DNA from: Zygnema cylindricum
Taxonomy: Eukaryota > Streptophyta > Zygnematophyceae > Zygnematales > Zygnemataceae
Direction: 5' to 3'
DNA length: 64,000 nt
Assembly (NCBI GenBank): GCA_037447655.1
Contig: JBBHKE010000831.1
Location: forward strand, 1-64,000
Below the pieces are notes generated by a model. It searched no databases, had not been told where the DNA came from, and saw only the letters and a list, made by a program, of their open reading frames with translations. Shown piece after piece: positions 59,510-64,000 of the stretch. The translations under genes and the position numbers were made by a program. The stretch's first letter is position 1; the number at the start of each line of letters is the position of its first letter.

Positions 59510-60240
59510 CTCCCCTTAAGCTTTAGAAGACTTACTCACTTAGACCACATGTTTTTCTGCAGTTTTCTAACTTAGGAGTTGGAAAGGCTTTTGTCAACAT
59601 ATCCGCAAGCATTTTTTCATCAGGCAAATAGCAAAGTTTGACAACCATTGCAGCTTATTTTTAAAATGGTGACTTAGGTTTGTGGCCACAAAAATAGCTA
59701 CCTGATTGTAGCCATGTATTTGGCTTCCATAGTGGATTGAGCCGTGACTTTTTAAACTTTACTAATGCAACTACAAGTTCCACTTCAAATCAGAATGACA
59801 TACCCAATTGTAGACTTTGTATTACGCACATCACCATAACTAACATCACTCCAAGCATTAATCCCAACCTTATCCCCTCGCAAAGTAAGCAAAAGATTCT
59901 GGTCTCAACAACATATCTTAAGACCGTTTTTGCTGCCTCCCAATCACTCATTCGTGAAGTTTGCAGGCTTCTCCTCAATACATCAACAGCTACAGCTATG
60001 TCAAGCTTGGTACAATTCATGAAGTAAATGGTACTTCCTACTATTTGTTTGAGGGCTATTTGAGACATAAATTCTGTCCTGAGTTCCCCATCTATCAAGA
60101 CTCTAAACCCATGCTCTATTCATTCGATTTTTTGCATGTAGTAGCAGATCATCAACATACACATCAATGAATATCACCTCATGAAGATATCACCACACAT
60201 CACATATACTGAATGATGATAGTGAAACTCTGAGACCTCT
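58840..60240 (-). mobile_element. Copia family B copy 2: 3' LTR with decayed RNase H and RT remnant
   Basis: On the minus strand a short RT remnant (YVDDLLL region, plus 60135-60235, matching 51903-51998) is followed by degenerate RNase H (IVGSTIYFMNCTKLDIAVAV, DWEAAKTVLRYV), a polypurine tract (CTAAAGCTTAAGGGGAG, plus 59510-59526) and the 3' LTR. The middle of RT is deleted. Stops and shifts are frequent. Confidence 0.83.
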
Positions 60241-61289
60241 ATAAGTCCTTAGAATGGACAGCTTTCATGAAGCCTCTAGGATAACCCTGACCCCTTTGTG
60301 TTTCAGCAATAACAAATGCCACCCTGGCAGACAAAAACTCTGACTACCTTCACCCTTGTGAAGGCAAGACTCCTTTGAGTCGATAGCAAAAAGAATCTCT
60401 GAATTTGCTCACCCGAGCATTAAGTTATGGAGGGTCAAAGTTGACCTTTTGTACAGAAGCTCTCTGGGAGAGAGGGTCATATCTACTAATTTTTCGAAGT
60501 CCTATCTCTCTCACAGACTTTATCTACTGATGTACGGAGCCAATCACATTGCACTTCCGTACACAAAAGTACAGCTGCCAGTGTACTTTCTGTACGGACA
60601 TTGTACGATATGCCGTAATTGTTGACAGATGTTATATCCGGATTCGGTGCTGTAATCTCCAGAGGTACCGCGATCCAATGTAATTTTGCCACGTGTCATC
60701 CGATGTGGCCATGACCATAAACCGCCGAGAATCTTTTTCGCGATCTCGACTTTCTTCCCGGTCGTCCGATTGAATGCAGATTTCAATCGGCGCCGTCATA
60801 AATACATGCCCGATATTCGTTTAGTTAAAGAAACAAATGCTCGATACTCGTTTTGTATACATATCGTAATCCGTACTTTTACATTACTGGATCTATGTAT
60901 CTCAGACACAGTTTCAGTTTAATGAATTATCCTACGTGAAAATATTTAAATGAATATCAAACCCTATATTACGTAACACTAGTTCTAGACTTAACGGATA
61001 AGGCTACTGGCTACTGGCTGCTTTCAGACCGGCAGGTACCAGGATCAAATCCTGGCGGAACATATGTCCTTTTAGTAAATAAACCCCTAATGGTAAATAA
61101 ACTAATATATTTTCCTGTAAACCTCTGGATAGCCTAGTTAGCCATGGCTCTAGCTTCCTCTCCAATTTCTCAGTGACTGCGACAAGTGTGAGAGTTGGAG
61201 AGAGAAGTTAGAGATAGACTGCCTTTGCTTCTTTCTATATTTCTATTTAGACCTAGAAAATACTTAAAAACAAACCATTAATTTCTACA
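60241..61289. other. Probable LTR of Copia C and flanking sequence
   Basis: Because a polypurine tract lies at 61290-61306, the sequence ending ATTTCTACA at 61289 should be the start of the 3' LTR of Copia C in element orientation. The far end of this LTR could not be fixed. No gene is seen. Confidence 0.4.
60982..61062 (+). other. tRNA-like sequence (tRNA pseudogene or SINE head)
   Basis: A perfect T arm CCAGG-ATCAAAT-CCTGG (61039-61055) is followed by CGGAACA, which pairs in part with GTTCTAG at 60982. The segment TTAACGGATAAGGC resembles a D arm. The middle contains a tandem CTACTGG and gives no clean anticodon stem. The T-arm word acts as a pol III B box in true tRNAs and SINEs. Confidence 0.4.
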
Positions 61290-61302
61290 CTCCCCTTATT
61301 TT

Positions 61303-61959
61303 CTAGTCAATCTTTAATTTCAGACCACACTTCTCCCTGCAGAAAATAAGCTTAGGGGAAGGCACAGGTTTGGTCATCATATCTGCTACCATCTCACTAT
61401 CTGGTCGGTACTCTAAAGTGATTATTTTGTTTTCTACTTTCTCTCTAACAAAGCTGAGTCTAATGTCCATGTGTTTGGCTTTAAAATGATGTTTAGGATT
61501 GGCAGAAATAGCGATTGTTGCTTCATTATCACAAATTTTTTTTGGCACACCACTATTAAGTTGACCAAGCTCACCAAGCAAAAACTTGACCCACATCAAT
61601 TCTTTTACAGCAGAGCAAGAGGCCATATACTTAGCCTCTATGGTGGACTGAGCAATAACCTTTAGCTGTTTGCTACTCCAATAGCAAGCCCCATCACCCA
61701 CATATAATACATATCCAGAAGTACATCTCCTCATCGGAGCATCACCATAACTGGCATCACTCCAAGTAGTGATGTCAATATTCTCCCCACCCAAATGCAA
61801 CCATAGATCCCTAGTTCCTATCAAATATCTAAGGACTCTCTTAGCTGCCTCCCAATCTCTCTTAGTGGGAGCATTTAGACTTCTACTCAGCACTCGTATA
61901 GCTGCAGCTAAATCCGGCCGGGTACAATTCATAAAATAGATTAGACTTCCCACTACTTG
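61303..61959 (-). pseudogene. Copia C RNase H
   Basis: This is an intact frame with VVGSLIYFMNCTRPDLAAAI, TTWSDASYGDAPMRRCTSGY, YWSSKQLKVIAQSTIEAKYM and MDIRLSFVREKVENK, ending at the stop at 61303. It fits the C-terminal RNase H of Copia. It continues upstream into the RT part at 63126 once the inserted segment is removed. Confidence 0.88.
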
Positions 61960-63125
61960 TTGTCTATAGCCATTTTCAGCCATGGATTTACCCTCGGAAG
62001 CACCACAGACTACCCAAAAACAACCTACTTTGAATCAACACAGAATTCTCCAAAAATATCAAAACAAGCTGAAACTACAAACACAGGTAGTTTCTAGGCT
62101 ACAAAATAACCTCAAAAAGTCTCAGACAAAAATAATGAACAGAGTGATCACACCATCTAGTCAAAGTTGCAGAAAAACAGTCTGCCAGAACTTTAATAAA
62201 ACAGACTAACTTCACAATGAATTAAAACACAGACCAGGCACACAATAGGCCTGAACATTTGTGAGAATATTAACAGTATATAGAGGAACACACATACAGA
62301 ATTTCAGACAATTCTGCCAACAGATCTGAGAGTAATCCTCAGATAAAATTACCAAAAATAACCATAAACAGTTTTTGGTCCAAAAGGTTCCTAAGTCCGA
62401 AAATGACTAAGTCCTAAAAATATATACAAGAGCTTACTGCTGAATGTACGGAGGCATACCAGCCGTACGCTGTCTACCAGCTACCTCTATTAATGTTGGT
62501 ATACCTGAATACTTCAAGATATGTCAAAGTGAGTAAACCTTCACTAATACTTAATACACAAAAAAGACAAAACAATGTTCGACCAAATATATATACGTAC
62601 ACACAATCTCACAAAATCGTATGTTGAGTCACGCTACGTCACTCAACGAGATTCCTTGAATTTATTCAAAGAATCCGGGTCGTCCAAAAATATTCATTGT
62701 GTGATAAACGCGATTCCGCGTGGCAACAAAATCCAAACGAAATCCACGTGAGTCGTCAAATATCTCGTGACGTCACGAAACGCATTCACGTCCACTCGCC
62801 AAATAGAACGCTCCGTCTTTGCGGCGTCCTTTTTCCATAAATGCGCATGTCGCATTATGTTTCGTACGAGCGACATCATTTTTCAACATTTCAAATATTT
62901 CGGATTGGATCGCTTCGCGATCCGCCGTCCATTTCTCACCGCATTACACACCACTCAAATAGTTCCTCACGTCCTTTTAATTTCGATCGTATAACTACCC
63001 CCCTAATCCGCAAATCCATTCGAACCTCTATTCGCACCACCACATTACTTCCGGTAATAATTTACGCATGAACGTCGCGTGCGCACAAAATGTCGCGTAC
63101 GCACGAAACTAACTTTTCAAAACAA
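61960..63125. mobile_element. 1.17-kb insertion with 9-bp direct repeats in Copia C
   Basis: The segment is flanked by CACTACTTG (61951-61959 and 63126-63134). Its ends are TTGTCTATAGCC and CTTTTCAAAACAA, matching inversely only in TTGT/ACAA. Taking it out with one repeat restores an unbroken RT-RNase H frame. A 9-bp TSD suggests a Mutator-like element. No transposase is seen. Confidence 0.7.
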
Positions 63126-63992
63126 CACTACTTGCCTGTAAGGAATAGTCTGCATGATCTTCTGTTGTTCAGGAGATAATTCCTCGTCTAAGACTATGAC
63201 TCCCTCTTCCTCACTCCCCTCACTTCCTTTCTGTAACTCCATTGGAGTTGTACAACTATTAGCTTTATCCATCTGAAATTTTTTAAGCATGTTCCCTATT
63301 GCTTCTTTTTGAGTCAATCTTATAATCTTTCTTTTTTGATCTCTTTCTACTTGAATTCCCAAAATATATTTAGTGGTATCTCACAGCATACTTCTAGCAC
63401 TATCACTTAGTGTTCTATTTAACCTTTCAGCTACCCCATTCTGTTCCGGGTTTTCTGGAACTGTCTTTTGGTGTTGGACCCCATCTTCCCTCAGAAAATC
63501 CTCAAACTGGTTAGAAGTATACTCTCCACCATTGTCACTCCTTATTCTCTTGATTGGAGTTTCATGGATTTTTTCGCTCCATGCTTTATATTGTCTAAAA
63601 CAATCATGAGCTTCAGACTTGTTTTTCAAAAAATACACTCGGGAATACCAAGACCAATCATCAGTGATAGTCATCATAAATCTCTTCCCCCCCGGTGAGG
63701 GCACTGTAGCCGGTCCCCAAATATCTGTGTGTACTAGATCTAGAATATTTTCTCCCTTATAGGTGGTTGTTTTAGGAAAGGGTAATCTGTGTGCTTTACC
63801 TTGAGCACATCCACTACAATCAGTTATATTATCACTCTCACTGAACTTAATCCCTTCCACCACTCCCATCTTATTCATCTCTCTTAACTTGTCTAGATTC
63901 ACATGCCCAAGCCTCTTATGCCACATCATAATATCATGAACACCAGCATAATAAATTTTCTTCTTTTCTTTTCTTAAAACCAGCCTAAACAT
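63126..63992 (-). pseudogene. Copia C integrase joined by deletion to late reverse transcriptase
   Basis: The frame 63992-63381 holds the integrase zinc part (MMWHKRLGHVNLDKL, CSGCAQGKAHRLPFP) and DDE core (LVHTDIWGP, IRSDNGGEYTSNQFEDF, PEQNGVAERLNRT) up to SARSML. A stop and TTKYILGIQVERDQKRK follow at once; this is the part of RT well past the YVDD site. The end of integrase and most of RT, several hundred codons, are therefore missing. Confidence 0.88.
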
Positions 63993-64000
63993 CCCATGGT

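Larger units (their letters stand above)
61290..64000 (-). mobile_element. Copia family C, internally deleted and interrupted, runs off the window
   Basis: On the minus strand: integrase (from beyond 64000 to about 63381), a deletion joining integrase to the late RT, late RT and RNase H with a 1.17-kb insertion between them, then a polypurine tract (CTAGAAAATAAGGGGAG, plus 61290-61306). The 5' end lies outside the window. Confidence 0.87.

Overview
The window is nuclear DNA of a eukaryote, most probably a streptophyte (a charophyte alga or a non-seed land plant). Genes are split by GT-AG introns. The VPS13 and universal-stress-protein genes look most like their plant forms, and a decayed plastid-type trnR-UCU sits in an intron. 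I cannot name the species. Most of the window is transposable-element DNA, much of it nested.

Four host genes can be assembled exon by exon with matching intron phases. (1) The C-terminal third of a plant-type VPS13 lipid-transfer protein, + strand, 17 exons, 303-21194; its introns hold two solo LTRs, a TA-flanked MITE, the plastid tRNA and a complete 5.1-kb Copia element. (2) A universal stress protein, - strand, 4 exons, 26752-23292, with a presequence-like N-terminus. (3) A secreted CAP/PR-1-like protein with an N-terminal EGF-like Cys-rich module, + strand, 4 exons, 33227-35439. (4) An EGT1-type ergothioneine synthase, - strand, 8 exons, 46963-42170, which fuses an EgtD-like histidine methyltransferase to an EgtB-like sulfoxide synthase.

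Around and between the genes are dated or nested mobile elements recognised by target-site duplications (TSDs): TA-flanked Tc1/mariner-like MITEs (12.5, 28.1, 29.3, 29.8, 39.1, 40.8 and 41.0 kb); hAT-like elements with 8-bp TSDs (27.7, 28.8, 48.4, 48.8 and 55.7 kb), several packed with TATCGATA/TATCGCGATA palindromes; MULE-like foldback elements with 8-bp TSDs (30.4-32.3 and 38.5-39.5 kb), one holding a PIF/Harbinger-like element with a TTA TSD; and Copia retrotransposons. The right end (51.6-64 kb) is a graveyard of at least three Copia elements, all on the - strand.

The most unusual signal is in the Copia elements. The primer-binding site directly after the LTR (core GGTTATGGGCC) matches the anticodon arm of initiator tRNA-Met rather than its 3' end, as in Drosophila copia. 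In two separate families the gag reading frame starts inside the LTR and runs through this primer-binding site. In one family the LTR-borne ~50-codon segment stays open in three diverged LTR copies.

The host genes show no operon-like link: they cover membrane lipid transport, stress response, a secreted CAP protein and thiol-antioxidant synthesis.
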